DNA of 9,642 nt from Candidatus Rokuibacteriota bacterium (GCA_016177555.1 JACOVB010000337.1:1-9642); one strand, 5' to 3'. Shown: positions 1 through 7,168, numbered from the stretch's first letter. Translations and numbers: made by a program. Notes: a model not told the origin generated them from the sequence alone.

Positions 1-104
1 CAAGTTGCGAGCCAGACGAGGCACGAGGGAGCCAGCGACGCGAGGCGTACTCTCTGTACGTTGAGCGTCGCGGGCGACCGAGTAACGAAGTATGGCGACG
101 CGAA
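1..104. repeat. Diverged copy of a dispersed palindromic repeat, cut by the window edge
   Basis: Non-coding DNA with many CGA/GCG-rich blocks. It contains a small perfect hairpin, CGTAC (46-50) with GTACG (56-60) around the loop TCTCT, and the flanking bases are also partly self-complementary (AGCGACGCG before, CGTCGCG after). The block TGTACGTTGAGCG near 55-67, followed by GCGACC, also occurs on the - strand of the element between yebC and ruvC (about 7735-7765). That makes the two look like members of one repeat family. The right inverted end seen in the ruv copy (GTTTTTCAGCGGCCTGC) is not recognisable here, so this copy is truncated or diverged, and its left end lies outside the window. 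Confidence 0.55.
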
Positions 105-182
105 TTGACCCAGTACCGGCGCGAGCTTTGGCTTGGCATTTCCGCGAGACTTACGCCAAGATACCGTCTCGGGGGTGAACGG

Positions 183-1049
183 ATGGGCAGGCTGGCAGGC
201 CAGGTCGCGGTGATCACCGGCGGGGCCAACGGCATCGGCCGCGACACGGCGCTCCGGTTCCTCGACGAAGGCGCGCGCGTGGTGATCGCGGACCTGAACG
301 AGCCCAATGGCGAGGCGGTGCTGCACGTCGCCGCGGAGCGGGGACATCGAGACGCCATCCGATTCGCCAGGACCGACGTCGCCGAGGAGCGAGCCGTCGA
401 GGCGATGATCCGATGCGCGCTGGACGCCTTCGGGCGGCTGGACTGCGTCTTCAACAACGCCGGGATCGGCGGCGCCTTCGGCCCCATCGACGAGACACGA
501 GTCGAGGAGTGGGACTACACGATGGCCGTGCTGCTCCGGGGCGTGTTCCTCGGCATGAAGCACGGCGCAACCGCCATGAAGGCCCAGGGCCAGGGCGGTT
601 CGATCATCTCGACCTCGTCGATCGCGGGCCTCGCGGGCGGCGGCGGAGCCCACGGCTACTCGGCGGCGAAGGCGGCGATCATCAGCCTGACGCGTACCGT
701 GGCCGTCGAGCTGGCTCCGCACCGGATCCGGGTCAACGCCATCGCTCCGGGCCCGCTGATGACTGATCTCTTCCACAAGGGGAGCGTGGCCGCCGCCGAG
801 CAGGCGATCCTCGCGAAGCAGCCCTGGCCGGACGCCGGCCGGGGCGAGGATGTCGCGGGCGTCGCGCTCTTCCTGGCCTCCCCGGACGCGGGCTTCATCA
901 CGGGCGAGACGATCGTGGTCGACGGCGGGATGCTGGCGCGCGGTCCCGCCATCTTCGGCAGCGGCGCCGGCAGCCCGCTCCTCAAGGCCGCCGGGCTCGA
1001 CAAGGGCTCCACTGGCGAGCCCTCGGAGGTGCGTCGGGTTGAACCCTGA
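183..1049 (+). CDS. SDR-family NAD(P)-dependent oxidoreductase
   Basis: Classical short-chain dehydrogenase/reductase of 288 residues, a soluble Rossmann-fold enzyme oxidising or reducing an alcohol/ketone pair. Visible motifs are the cofactor glycine motif TGGANGIG (12-19), an acidic Asp at about 37 ending beta-2 (favouring NAD(H) over NADP(H)), Asp65 in the RTDV adenine-binding segment, NNAG (91-94), a catalytic Ser at about 145-146, and YSAAK with Tyr159 and Lys163. The ATG at 183 was chosen because family proteins start just before the VAVITGG strand and GGGGGTGA (171-178) lies upstream as a ribosome-binding site. An upstream in-frame start at 105 would add 26 residues unlike the family. 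The C-terminus runs some 30 residues past the usual DGG end and overlaps the E1-alpha start. The substrate cannot be read from the sequence; acetoin/butanediol or another alcohol would suit the neighbours, but that is inference. Confidence 0.93.
   Translation: MGRLAGQVAVITGGANGIGRDTALRFLDEGARVVIADLNEPNGEAVLHVAAERGHRDAIRFARTDVAEERAVEAMIRCALDAFGRLDCVFNNAGIGGAFGPIDETRVEEWDYTMAVLLRGVFLGMKHGATAMKAQGQGGSIISTSSIAGLAGGGGAHGYSAAKAAIISLTRTVAVELAPHRIRVNAIAPGPLMTDLFHKGSVAAAEQAILAKQPWPDAGRGEDVAGVALFLASPDAGFITGETIVVDGGMLARGPAIFGSGAGSPLLKAAGLDKGSTGEPSEVRRVEP
1025..1041 (+). promoter_or_regulatory. Shine-Dalgarno and TTG start of the E1-alpha gene
   Basis: GGAGG at 1025-1029 (GGAGGT to 1030) lies nine bases before the in-frame TTG at 1039-1041. 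This signal sits inside the last codons of the SDR gene, whose TGA is at 1047-1049, so the two genes overlap by 11 bases. It decides the start: the upstream open frame back to 850 is only a shadow of the SDR gene, and the next ATG (1075) would remove the conserved first helix. Confidence 0.6.
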
Positions 1050-1989
1050 GCGAAAGCGTGACCTGCTGCGGACGATGCTCCTGATCCGCCGCCTGGAGAC
1101 GGCGTGGGCGGAGGCCTACTTCCAGGAGGAGATCGGCGGCATCCCGCCGTCGCTCTCCACCGGCCAGGAGGCCGTGGCTGCCGGCGCCTGCGCGGCGCTC
1201 GGGCCGGGGGACTACGTGTTCACCACCCATCGCGGCCAGGCCCCCCAGGTGGCGCGGGGGCTCGATCCGAAGCGCATCATGGCGGACCTGTATTGCCGGC
1301 GCACCGGCTACAACAAGGGCAAGTCGTACCATGTGACCGACGTCACGCGCGGCGTCGTGGGGATGGGAGGCATCGTGGCGGCCCAGGTGCCCGTGGCGGG
1401 GGGCATGGCGCTGGCGCAGAAGATGAAGGGAACGGATCGCGTGAGCCTGGCCTTCTTCGGCGACGGAGCGGCCAACGAGGGCGCCGTGCACGAGACCGCC
1501 AATCTGGCCGCCATGTGGGCGCTGCCGCTCATCCTCCTCTGCGAGAACAACGGCTACTGCATCTCGCAGCCCGTGGCGGTCGCCGTGAAGGCCGAGTCGA
1601 TCGCCGCTCGGGCGGCCGGGTATGGCCTGCCGGGCGTCGTCATCGACGGCAACGACCCGCTCGCCGTGCTCGAGGCCGTCAGTGGAGCCGTCGCCCAGGC
1701 GCGGGCGGGCGGGGGCCCCACGCTCGTCGAGGCGAGGACGATCCGTCTTGGCGGCCACCTTGCTCACGACCCGCAGCACTACCGCTCCCAGGCGGAGCTG
1801 GACGCCGCCCGCGCCCAGGACCCCGTCGCGCGCTACCGCGCGAGCCTCTCCGCCGGGGGGCTCCTCAGCGATGACGCCTACGCGGATATGGAGGCCCGGG
1901 TGGACGAGGAGGTGGCCGCGGCGGTGGAGTACGCCCGCCAGAGCCCATTCCCCGAGCCCCACGAGGCCTTCGAGGACCTGTGGGCATGA
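1039..1989 (+). CDS. ThDP-dependent 2-oxo acid/acetoin dehydrogenase E1, alpha subunit
   Basis: Alpha subunit (316 residues from the TTG start) of a heterotetrameric E1 component, which decarboxylates a 2-oxo acid or cleaves acetoin on thiamine diphosphate and passes the acyl group to a lipoyl-E2. The ThDP/Mg motif is complete: GDG at 141-143 and the closing NN inside CENN at 168-171, in the order GDGAANEG...LLCENNGY. The start LLRTMLLIRRLE, the TGQEAVA segment and the C-terminal loop RLGGHLAHDPQHYR are typical of the PdhA/AcoA family, as is the length (about 320). Oddity: the usual THRGHGH segment reads THRGQAPQ, so the second His is replaced. It overlaps the SDR gene upstream and the beta-subunit gene downstream (ATGA), which points to coupled translation. 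Whether the substrate is acetoin, pyruvate or a branched-chain oxo acid cannot be decided. Confidence 0.92.
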   Translation: MNPERKRDLLRTMLLIRRLETAWAEAYFQEEIGGIPPSLSTGQEAVAAGACAALGPGDYVFTTHRGQAPQVARGLDPKRIMADLYCRRTGYNKGKSYHVTDVTRGVVGMGGIVAAQVPVAGGMALAQKMKGTDRVSLAFFGDGAANEGAVHETANLAAMWALPLILLCENNGYCISQPVAVAVKAESIAARAAGYGLPGVVIDGNDPLAVLEAVSGAVAQARAGGGPTLVEARTIRLGGHLAHDPQHYRSQAELDAARAQDPVARYRASLSAGGLLSDDAYADMEARVDEEVAAAVEYARQSPFPEPHEAFEDLWA

Positions 1990-3041
1990 CAGCGGAGGGA
2001 CGCGTGTTCGATCGGCGGCTGTTCAGGCCCGGGGGCCCGGCCCCCCCCGCCGAGCGCGACTGGCCGAGCTTCAGGGGCGCCATCAACGAGGCCATGCGCG
2101 AGGAGATGCGGCGCGACCCCTCGGTGTTCCAGATGGGGGAGGACATCGCGGGTGCCCCGCCCTTCGGCGTCACGAGCGGCCTCGCCGCGGAGTTCGGCAC
2201 GGAGCGGGTCCGCGACACGCCCTGCTCGGAGGTGGCCGTCGTGGGGGCGGCGGTGGGGGCGGCCATGGGCGGGATGCGCCCGATCGTGGAGTTCCAGTTC
2301 GGCGACTTCCTCTCCGTCGCCATCGACCAGCTCACCCACCAGGCCGCGATGCTGCACTACCTCACCGGCGGCCAGGTCAAGGTCCCGCTCGTCATCCGGC
2401 TCCCCTGCGGCGGCGGCCAGGGCGCGGGGTCACAGCATTCGCAGACGCTCTACTCGTGGTTCGCTCACGTCCCGGGGATCAAGGTGGCGCTGCCGGCAAC
2501 GGCCGCGGACGCCAAGGGCCTGATGAAATCGGCCATCCGCGACGACAACCCGGTGCTCTTCTTCGAGCACAAGGCACTCTACCGCACCCGCTGGCCGGCG
2601 CCGCCCGGGTTCAAGGATCCCGACTACCTGGTCCCCTTCGGGCAGGCCGCGGTGCGGCGGGTCGGCACCGACATCACGGTGGTGGCGACGCTCTGCGCGC
2701 TGCACCACGCGCTGGCCGCGGCGGAAGCGCTGGCGGCGGAGGGCGTCTCCCCCGAGGTCATCGACCCCCGCACGCTGGTCCCGCTGGACAGCGAGACCAT
2801 CATCGCCTCGGTGCGGAAGACCGGCCGCCTGCTGGTCGTGGACGAGGCCTATCTCACGTGCAGCATCCAGAGCGAGGTCATCGCGCTGGTGACGGAGCGG
2901 GCCTTCGGCGCGCTCAGGACGGCCCCGCGCCGCCTCGGCAACCCGGGCGTCCCCGTCCCCTTCCCGCCCCCGCTGGAGGACGCCGTGCTGCCGGGCCCGG
3001 CCGACATCGCCGCCGCCATCCGCGCCATGGTCTTTCCGTAG
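1986..3041 (+). CDS. ThDP-dependent 2-oxo acid/acetoin dehydrogenase E1, beta subunit
   Basis: Beta subunit (351 residues) pairing with the gene just upstream to form the E1 active sites. The ATG at 1986 overlaps the alpha stop as ATGA, with GAGG at 1972-1975 upstream; an in-frame GTG at 1980 is less likely. The N-terminal transketolase pyrimidine-binding domain shows MGEDIAG (50-56), the DTPCSE segment with the conserved Glu at 82, VGAAVGAAMGGMRPI, and the active-site region GSQHSQ (148-153) with its His. The C-terminal transketolase domain shows the strand DITVVATL, the motif VIDPRTLVPLD and a VVDEAY segment. About 25 residues precede the usual start of family members and look unstructured (Pro/Arg-rich). 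No lipoyl acyltransferase (E2) or dihydrolipoyl dehydrogenase (E3) gene follows; the next gene is convergent. Confidence 0.93.
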   Translation: MTAEGRVFDRRLFRPGGPAPPAERDWPSFRGAINEAMREEMRRDPSVFQMGEDIAGAPPFGVTSGLAAEFGTERVRDTPCSEVAVVGAAVGAAMGGMRPIVEFQFGDFLSVAIDQLTHQAAMLHYLTGGQVKVPLVIRLPCGGGQGAGSQHSQTLYSWFAHVPGIKVALPATAADAKGLMKSAIRDDNPVLFFEHKALYRTRWPAPPGFKDPDYLVPFGQAAVRRVGTDITVVATLCALHHALAAAEALAAEGVSPEVIDPRTLVPLDSETIIASVRKTGRLLVVDEAYLTCSIQSEVIALVTERAFGALRTAPRRLGNPGVPVPFPPPLEDAVLPGPADIAAAIRAMVFP

Positions 3042-3135
3042 TCACGCGGTCGCCTGGCAGCGCGGTCTGCGCCGACACGGAGCCCGGCGGCGGCCGCGTG
3101 CGCACCCGGGCCGGCGCATCTGGCCCTGTCCGCCC
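3042..3135. other. Intergenic gap between convergent genes
   Basis: This gap separates the + strand E1-beta gene from the - strand small secreted-protein gene. It holds an imperfect GC-rich dyad, GCCCGG (3082-3087) with CCGGGC (3106-3111), enclosing GCGGCCGC and GTGCGCAC. There is no T-run after it on either strand, so it is at best a weak bidirectional terminator. Nothing else is recognisable. Confidence 0.3.
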
Positions 3136-3549
3136 TCACCGGATGGGCATGGAGTCGCGGTCCACGGAGATCCCCCGCGGGCCGACGGGGATCCGGAATC
3201 CCGCCTCGCTGCGGGGCTCGCGCGGGATCTCGAACGTCGTGCGCGCGGCCGAGCCTGTCTCTTCCAGCACGAGCCGCCTCGCGTCCCGGCTGAGGGGCAC
3301 CTTCAGCTCTCGCGCGGGGTGCGCCCCTCGAGGCGGCGCCTCCTCGGCTCCCGCCCGCGGTCGGCGTGACGCTGCCAGCGCGACGACGAAGAGCTCCCGC
3401 CCGTCCGCGCTCACACGCACCCTGACGTCACGGCCACTCGTGTTGAGCACGTAGAAGAAGGTGATCATCGTCTCCGACGCCATGACGGTCCCACAGCCGG
3501 GGAAGAGGACACCCGCGGCCAGGAGCAGGACTGCCGGCCAGCGGCGCAT
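3136..3549 (-). CDS. Small secreted protein, possible lipoprotein, function unknown
   Basis: Hypothetical protein of 137 residues. The N-terminus MRRWPAVLLLAAGVLFPGC has a charged start, a hydrophobic stretch (about 5-16) and a Cys at 19 after Pro-Gly. The lipobox is imperfect (Phe rather than Leu/Val at -3), so either a lipoprotein or an ordinary signal peptide cleaved near VMAS is possible. The mature part begins with the beta-like stretch TFFYVLNTSGRDVRVRVSA, consistent with a small beta-sandwich, and the middle is rich in Arg, Ala, Glu and Pro. The ATG at 3549 directly abuts the TAG of a short upstream frame (stop on bases 3550-3552), so translation may be coupled by re-initiation; GGAA lies five bases upstream. 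I do not recognise the family. It is probably the last gene of the - strand cluster. Confidence 0.6.
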   Translation of the reverse strand: MRRWPAVLLLAAGVLFPGCGTVMASETMITFFYVLNTSGRDVRVRVSADGRELFVVALAASRRPRAGAEEAPPRGAHPARELKVPLSRDARRLVLEETGSAARTTFEIPREPRSEAGFRIPVGPRGISVDRDSMPIR

Positions 3550-3717
3550 CTATTCCAGCGCCCTCACGTTGTTGCGGAGCTCGCTCACGTGCGCGGCCTT
3601 GATCCCCGTCGTGGCGCCGACGATGGTCGGATCGGTGTGCGCGCCAGGGGTCTGGCCCGCGCCCTGATACGCCTCGTCGAGCGCCGCCCGCAAGTCGCTC
3701 AGATGCGCGGCCTTCAC
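3550..3717 (-). CDS. Short frame with two KAAH-x-S-x-LR repeats (possible gene remnant)
   Basis: An open frame of 55 codons from a GTG at 3717 (frame open back to a TGA at 3739-3741). It holds two copies of one motif: VKAAHLSDLRAALDEAY at the start and IKAAHVSELRNNVRALE at the very end, separated by a linker that includes TDPTIVGATTG. Tandem units of this kind (TDPT...V/IKAxHxxELRxxV) occur at the C-terminus of large secreted proteins in several environmental bacterial phyla, from memory of such sequences. Here there is no large protein in front of it: the next upstream gene is csaA, ending at 3763. It is therefore either a surviving tail of a lost gene or a small stand-alone protein. The ribosome-binding site is weak, and the stop codon touches the start of the next gene. 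Confidence 0.45.
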   Translation of the reverse strand: MKAAHLSDLRAALDEAYQGAGQTPGAHTDPTIVGATTGIKAAHVSELRNNVRALE

Positions 3718-3762
3718 CAGGCCAGGGCCGCGTGTGGGTCAACGGCGGCCCGGCGGAGCCGC

Positions 3763-4095
3763 TCAGCCGATGCGTGACCCGGGAGGGACCTCGAAGTCGG
3801 GGCGGAGCAGGATGACCTCGCCCGCCTCGTCGTGGGCGCCGAGCACCAGCACCTCCGAGACGAAGGGGCCGATCTGCTTGGGCGGGAAGTTCACCACGGC
3901 GACAACGCGCCGGCCGCGGAGCTCCTGAGGCGCGTAGCGGTGGGTGATCTGGGCGCTCGAGCGCTTGACGCCCAGCGGGCCCAGATCCACCCAGAGCTTG
4001 AAGGCGGGGCGCCGGGCCTCGGGGAACTCCTGGGCGTCCACCACGACGCCCACGCGCATGTCCACCTTCTCGAAATCCGCCCAGGAGATGGTCAC
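3763..4095 (-). CDS. csaA: CsaA-type tRNA-binding-domain protein (secretion chaperone-like)
   Basis: An OB-fold EMAP-II/tRNA-binding-domain protein of 110 residues, the usual CsaA length. In Bacillus, CsaA is a cytoplasmic homodimer described as an export-related chaperone. Family hallmarks are the start VTISWADFEKVDMRVG, the segment FPEARRPAFKLWVDLGPLG (24-42), SSAQIT (46-51), the strongly conserved VVNFPPKQIGPFVSEVL (68-84), and the closing PPGSRIG. A GTG start at 4095 was chosen because the homology begins exactly there; the longer open frame upstream is a shadow of the SpoIID-like gene. No strong Shine-Dalgarno is visible. The start is 13 bases after the upstream gene's stop, so it is probably co-transcribed and translated by coupling. 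Confidence 0.92.
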   Translation of the reverse strand: MTISWADFEKVDMRVGVVVDAQEFPEARRPAFKLWVDLGPLGVKRSSAQITHRYAPQELRGRRVVAVVNFPPKQIGPFVSEVLVLGAHDEAGEVILLRPDFEVPPGSRIG

Positions 4096-4108
4096 GGGCG
4101 GCGAGGCC

Positions 4109-5206
4109 CTATGGGAGGGTGGAGAAGACCGCGCCCGGGTAGTAGTACTCGAGGATCTGGCGGGCCGAGTAGCCGAGCTGGGCCATGGTCCTGGCGGCCG
4201 CCTGGTCCATGCCGACCCCGTGGCCATAGCCGCGGCCCGAGAAGCGGGCGTGGGCCCCATCCACGGCCACGGCGAACAGCGTGCTCTTGAGCGTGTCGTA
4301 GCCCACGAGCCGGCGGAAGTCGTTGCCGCGGAGCACGGTCGTGCCGCTCGTGCCGCGGACGGCGATCCGGGCCGCGCGCAGCGACACGCTTCGCTCGAGT
4401 ACCTCGAGGGCCACGATGCGCCCCACCGAGACGCCGCCCTTGCGGAGCAGCGCGCTGAGGTCGGCGAGCGGCAGGTCCAGCGCCCACAGGTGATGTGGCG
4501 ACTCCGAGGGAAACTCGATGCGCACCGGCCGGAGCGCCGGCATGTTCGAGGCCGCGAACACCGCGCGCGGGTCTTCCGTGTGGCCGCCGCTGTCGGTGTG
4601 GTAGAAGGCCGGGAAGAGGTCGCCTTCCCAGAGGAGCACCTGCCCCTCCGTCTCCCTCACCGCCGCCCAGATCGGCGAGTCGGGGCCGACCTGGCCCGCG
4701 TACTGCTGGTGGGCGGTGGCCGCGACGATCTGGTAGGGCTTGCCGGCGTTCAGCCGGCGGTGGAAGGCGGCGTAGGTCCGCGCCACGACGGCCTGGGCCT
4801 TGAGCATCTCGGGCGGCATGCGCTCCCCGGCCTCCGCCTTGACCGAACCCATGAGGTAGTCCTCGAACGGCAGCTCGTTGATCACCAGGAGTCCGTCGCC
4901 CGCGCGGAGGATGTCCAGGGTGCCGGGGTAGTTGCGGCCATTCCACCGCATGGCCCCGCCGTTGGCGCCCACCACGCGGACGGCGCTGGCGCGGACGCCA
5001 GTGGCGCGCAGGCCGCGCACCTCGACGCTTCCGTTGACGGGAACCAGCCGGATCCACGTGGGCCGCTCCGCGGTGAGCGGCCGGCCCCCCGCGTCCTGAA
5101 TGGCGAGCGGGCCGCCGCCCAGATCCACCGTCCGGACCCCGTCGACCAGCGCCACGCGGATATCGCCTCCGGCGAGCGCCGGGCGCGCCCCCAGACACAC
5201 GAGCAC
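4109..5206 (-). CDS. SpoIID/LytB-domain protein, exported
   Basis: Protein of the SpoIID/LytB amidase-enhancer family; SpoIID itself is a lytic transglycosylase acting on peptidoglycan stripped of stem peptides. The core reads ELPFEDYLMGSVKAEAG then PEMLKAQAVVARTYA, where the Glu in KAEAG matches the catalytic Glu of SpoIID. It continues with FYHTDSGGHTEDP (the usual SxCGGxT loop, with Asp in place of Cys) and GRGYGHGVGMDQ close to the C-terminus. The start is unresolved. The first conventional codon after the upstream gene is GTG at 5206, but the encoded signal peptide (RRRHVRLLVALALGVLV, ending near ARPALA) begins upstream of it, near 5250. The only in-frame ATG is at 5380, deep inside the DUF2905 gene; a CTG at 5230 is another option. 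From GTG the protein has 365 residues. It follows the ruv genes, an arrangement common in several phyla. Confidence 0.88.
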   Translation of the reverse strand: MLVCLGARPALAGGDIRVALVDGVRTVDLGGGPLAIQDAGGRPLTAERPTWIRLVPVNGSVEVRGLRATGVRASAVRVVGANGGAMRWNGRNYPGTLDILRAGDGLLVINELPFEDYLMGSVKAEAGERMPPEMLKAQAVVARTYAAFHRRLNAGKPYQIVAATAHQQYAGQVGPDSPIWAAVRETEGQVLLWEGDLFPAFYHTDSGGHTEDPRAVFAASNMPALRPVRIEFPSESPHHLWALDLPLADLSALLRKGGVSVGRIVALEVLERSVSLRAARIAVRGTSGTTVLRGNDFRRLVGYDTLKSTLFAVAVDGAHARFSGRGYGHGVGMDQAAARTMAQLGYSARQILEYYYPGAVFSTLP

Positions 5207-5250
5207 GCCGAGGGCGAGAGCGACGAGCAGCCGGACGTGTCGGCGGCGGG

Positions 5251-5478
5251 CTAACGGCGGCCGAAGAGCGACAAGAGCAGCGTGAGGACGATGGAGATGA
5301 TGACGGAGGTCGCCAGCGGGAAGTAGAAGCGCCAGGTGCCGCGCTCGATGTAGATGTCCCCGGGCAGCCGTCCGATCCATGGCACCTTCCCTGAGAGATT
5401 TCCCGCCAGGAGCAGGATTCCTCCCAGGACTATCATGACGACCCCGAAACCCACGAGGATTTTCCCGAGGTCCGTCAC
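5251..5478 (-). CDS. DUF2905 family small membrane protein
   Basis: A 75-residue inner-membrane protein with two predicted transmembrane helices (about 7-26 and 54-71). Between them is the family signature [20 protein letters not shown] (36-55); G-R-L-P-G-D-I plus the Y-F-P-L entry to helix 2 is diagnostic. Its biochemical role is unknown. The GTG start (5476-5478) overlaps the ruvB stop as GTGA, and its TAG at 5251-5253 lies next to the coding region of the SpoIID-like gene. Position directly after ruvB is a frequent arrangement for this family. Confidence 0.9.
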   Translation of the reverse strand: MTDLGKILVGFGVVMIVLGGILLLAGNLSGKVPWIGRLPGDIYIERGTWRFYFPLATSVIISIVLTLLLSLFGRR

Positions 5479-6509
5479 AGCGGAAGCTCGCGCTGGCCCG
5501 TGGAGGAGGCGGGGAGGGCGTGGCCCAGATGGGCGTAGGCCGCCGCCGTGACCTTCCGCCCGTTCGGGCTGCGCACGACGAAGCCGATCTTCAGGAGGAA
5601 CGGCTCCACCACCTCCGCCAGCGTCTCCGCCTCGTCGTTGATGGTGGCCGCGATGGCCTCGAGGCCGACCGGGCCGCCCCCGTACTGCTCGATGATCGCG
5701 CCGAGGAAGCGGCGATCCAGCCGGTCGAGCCCCTCCTGGTCCACCCCCTCGCGGTCCAGCGCGTCCCGCGCGACCTCGGCCGTCACCGCCCCGTCCCCCT
5801 TCACCTGGGCGTAGTCGCGGACGCGGCGCAGGAGGCGGTTGGCGATGCGTGGCGTCCCGCGGGAGCGGCGGGCGACGGCGCCGGCCCCGCCCTGATCGAT
5901 GGAGGCTCCGATGATGGAGGCCGACCGGAGGATGATCGACGTCAGGTCCTCCACGTCGTAGAAATCCAGGTGGTGGAAGATCCCGAAACGCTCCCGGAGC
6001 GGGGAGGAGAGCATCCCCGGCCGCGTGGTGGCGGCCACCAGCGTGAAGGGGCGCAGCGGGATGCGCATGCTCTTGGCGTTGAGCCCCTTGTCCATCACGA
6101 AGTTGAGCGCGAAGTCCTCCATGGCCGGGTACAGCAGCTCCTCCACGATGCGCGGGAGCCGGTGGACCTCGTCGATGAAGAGCACGTCGCGGTCGCCCAG
6201 GTTGGTGAGGATGCCCATGAGGTCCCCGCCCCGCTCGAGGGAGGGACCGGCGGTGGTGACCATCTGGGCGCCCATCTCGTTGGCCATGATGGTGGCGAGC
6301 GTGGTCTTGCCGAGGCCGGGGGGCCCCGAGAGGAGCACGTGGTCGAGAGGCTCGCCCCGCTGGCGGGCCGCCTCCACCGAGATCCGCAGGCTCTCGACCG
6401 TCGCGCGCTGGCCCACGTACTCGTCCAGGCGCTGCGGGCGGAGCTGGCGCTCGATCTGCGCCTCCTCGGGCAGCGCCACCCGGCTCATGACGTGCGCCTC
6501 GTCGCTCAC
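5475..6509 (-). CDS. ruvB: Holliday junction branch migration helicase RuvB
   Basis: Hexameric AAA+ motor (344 residues) that drives branch migration of Holliday junctions together with RuvA. The N-terminus [14 protein letters not shown] is canonical. Walker A is GPPGLGKT (62-69), Walker B FIDEVH (111-116), sensor 1 VAATTRPG (158-165), and the arginine-finger region is SPLRERFG (169-176). The C-terminal winged helix contains [11 protein letters not shown] and the [17 protein letters not shown] segment. The GTG at 6509 overlaps the ruvA stop (GTGA) and has GGAGG at 6516-6520 six bases upstream, which supports it over the internal ATG eight codons later. All catalytic elements are intact. Confidence 0.97.
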   Translation of the reverse strand: MSDEAHVMSRVALPEEAQIERQLRPQRLDEYVGQRATVESLRISVEAARQRGEPLDHVLLSGPPGLGKTTLATIMANEMGAQMVTTAGPSLERGGDLMGILTNLGDRDVLFIDEVHRLPRIVEELLYPAMEDFALNFVMDKGLNAKSMRIPLRPFTLVAATTRPGMLSSPLRERFGIFHHLDFYDVEDLTSIILRSASIIGASIDQGGAGAVARRSRGTPRIANRLLRRVRDYAQVKGDGAVTAEVARDALDREGVDQEGLDRLDRRFLGAIIEQYGGGPVGLEAIAATINDEAETLAEVVEPFLLKIGFVVRSPNGRKVTAAAYAHLGHALPASSTGQRELPL

Positions 6510-7168
6510 GTCCGGCCTCCGCTCCCGCGATAGATCTCGTCGAACAGCTCCTCGGGCGTCGTGACGTCGGGCCGGCGGCTGAGCGCCCGGCTGATCAGCT
6601 CGGCCGCCTCGCTGGGCCGGTGCTGGAGCTGCTTCACCAGCACCTCGAAGACCAGGCCGCGCAGCCCGTCTTCATCCAGAGGCGCCGCAGGCCGCGCCGG
6701 CCGCGCCTCCCCGGCGGACTCCTCGGCCGCGAGCAGCGCGAACTTCGCCACCTTGCTCTGGAGCTGGGCCACGATGTTCTTCGCCTTCTGGGGCCCGATG
6801 CCGGGCAGCCGGCGGAGATACCCCTCGTCCTGGCGGGCGATGGCGGCGGCGATCTCGCCCACCGGGGCCGCCAGCGAGCGGGCCGCCACCATGGGGCCCA
6901 CGTCCTTCACCGTGATGAGCTTCTCGAAGAACTCCTTGTCGAGCTCGGAGGTGAATCCGATGAGCACGGGGCGCGGCTGGTTCTGCGTCGCGTGGTAGTG
7001 GATCGCCAGCGAGATCTCGTCGGCGCCGTCGCCCCCTGCCGCCGACGCGCCGGCCAGCGCGCGCTGGGTCACGGGCGGCAGGAACACCTCGTAGCCGACG
7101 CCGGCCGCCTCGAGAATCACCCGGTCCTCGAGCCGCGCGCGCAGCCTGCCCCGGAGCGAGGCGATCAT
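6506..7168 (-). CDS. ruvA: Holliday junction DNA helicase subunit RuvA
   Basis: RuvA binds the four-way junction as a tetramer and loads RuvB. The start MIASLRGRL and the first OB-fold strand are typical. Two helix-hairpin-helix motifs are visible: [15 protein letters not shown] (85-99), diverged from the usual NGVGPKxAL form, and [19 protein letters not shown] (118-136). The C-terminal domain III (about 165-197), which contacts RuvB, follows an Ala/Pro/Glu linker. At 220 residues it is longer than most RuvA (190-205): there is a Gly/Ala/Asp insertion at about 39-50 near the acidic pin, and an extra tail containing [13 protein letters not shown]. The ATG at 7168 overlaps the ruvC stop as ATGA. 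The assignment is secure from gene order plus motifs, although the sequence is diverged. Confidence 0.94.
   Translation of the reverse strand: MIASLRGRLRARLEDRVILEAAGVGYEVFLPPVTQRALAGASAAGGDGADEISLAIHYHATQNQPRPVLIGFTSELDKEFFEKLITVKDVGPMVAARSLAAPVGEIAAAIARQDEGYLRRLPGIGPQKAKNIVAQLQSKVAKFALLAAEESAGEARPARPAAPLDEDGLRGLVFEVLVKQLQHRPSEAAELISRALSRRPDVTTPEELFDEIYRGSGGRT

Noticed and set aside
132..160. CTTGGC...GCCAAG inverted repeat before the SDR gene as an operator
   Set aside because: Only six pairs with a 17-base gap; no promoter elements with good spacing nearby, so not distinguishable from chance.
982..1962. Long - strand open frame opposite the E1-alpha gene
   Set aside because: It is the antisense shadow of a clearly conserved gene in GC-rich DNA; its translation is Arg/His/Gly-rich with no family features.
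3082..3111. GCCCGG/CCGGGC dyad as a rho-independent terminator of the E1 operon
   Set aside because: The loop is long and no T-run follows on either strand; noted only as a weak dyad in the intergenic entry.
1622..3454. 610-codon + strand open frame across E1-alpha, E1-beta and beyond
   Set aside because: Out of frame with both well-supported E1 genes and composed of Arg/Pro/Gly/Ala low-complexity sequence; a GC-bias artefact.
3944..5254. 436-codon + strand open frame opposite the SpoIID-like gene
   Set aside because: Antisense to conserved SpoIID motifs, rich in His/Arg/Glu/Val shadow residues; no ribosome-binding site or domain.
5520..6533. 337-codon + strand open frame opposite ruvB
   Set aside because: Antisense shadow of ruvB, whose AAA+ motifs are complete on the other strand.
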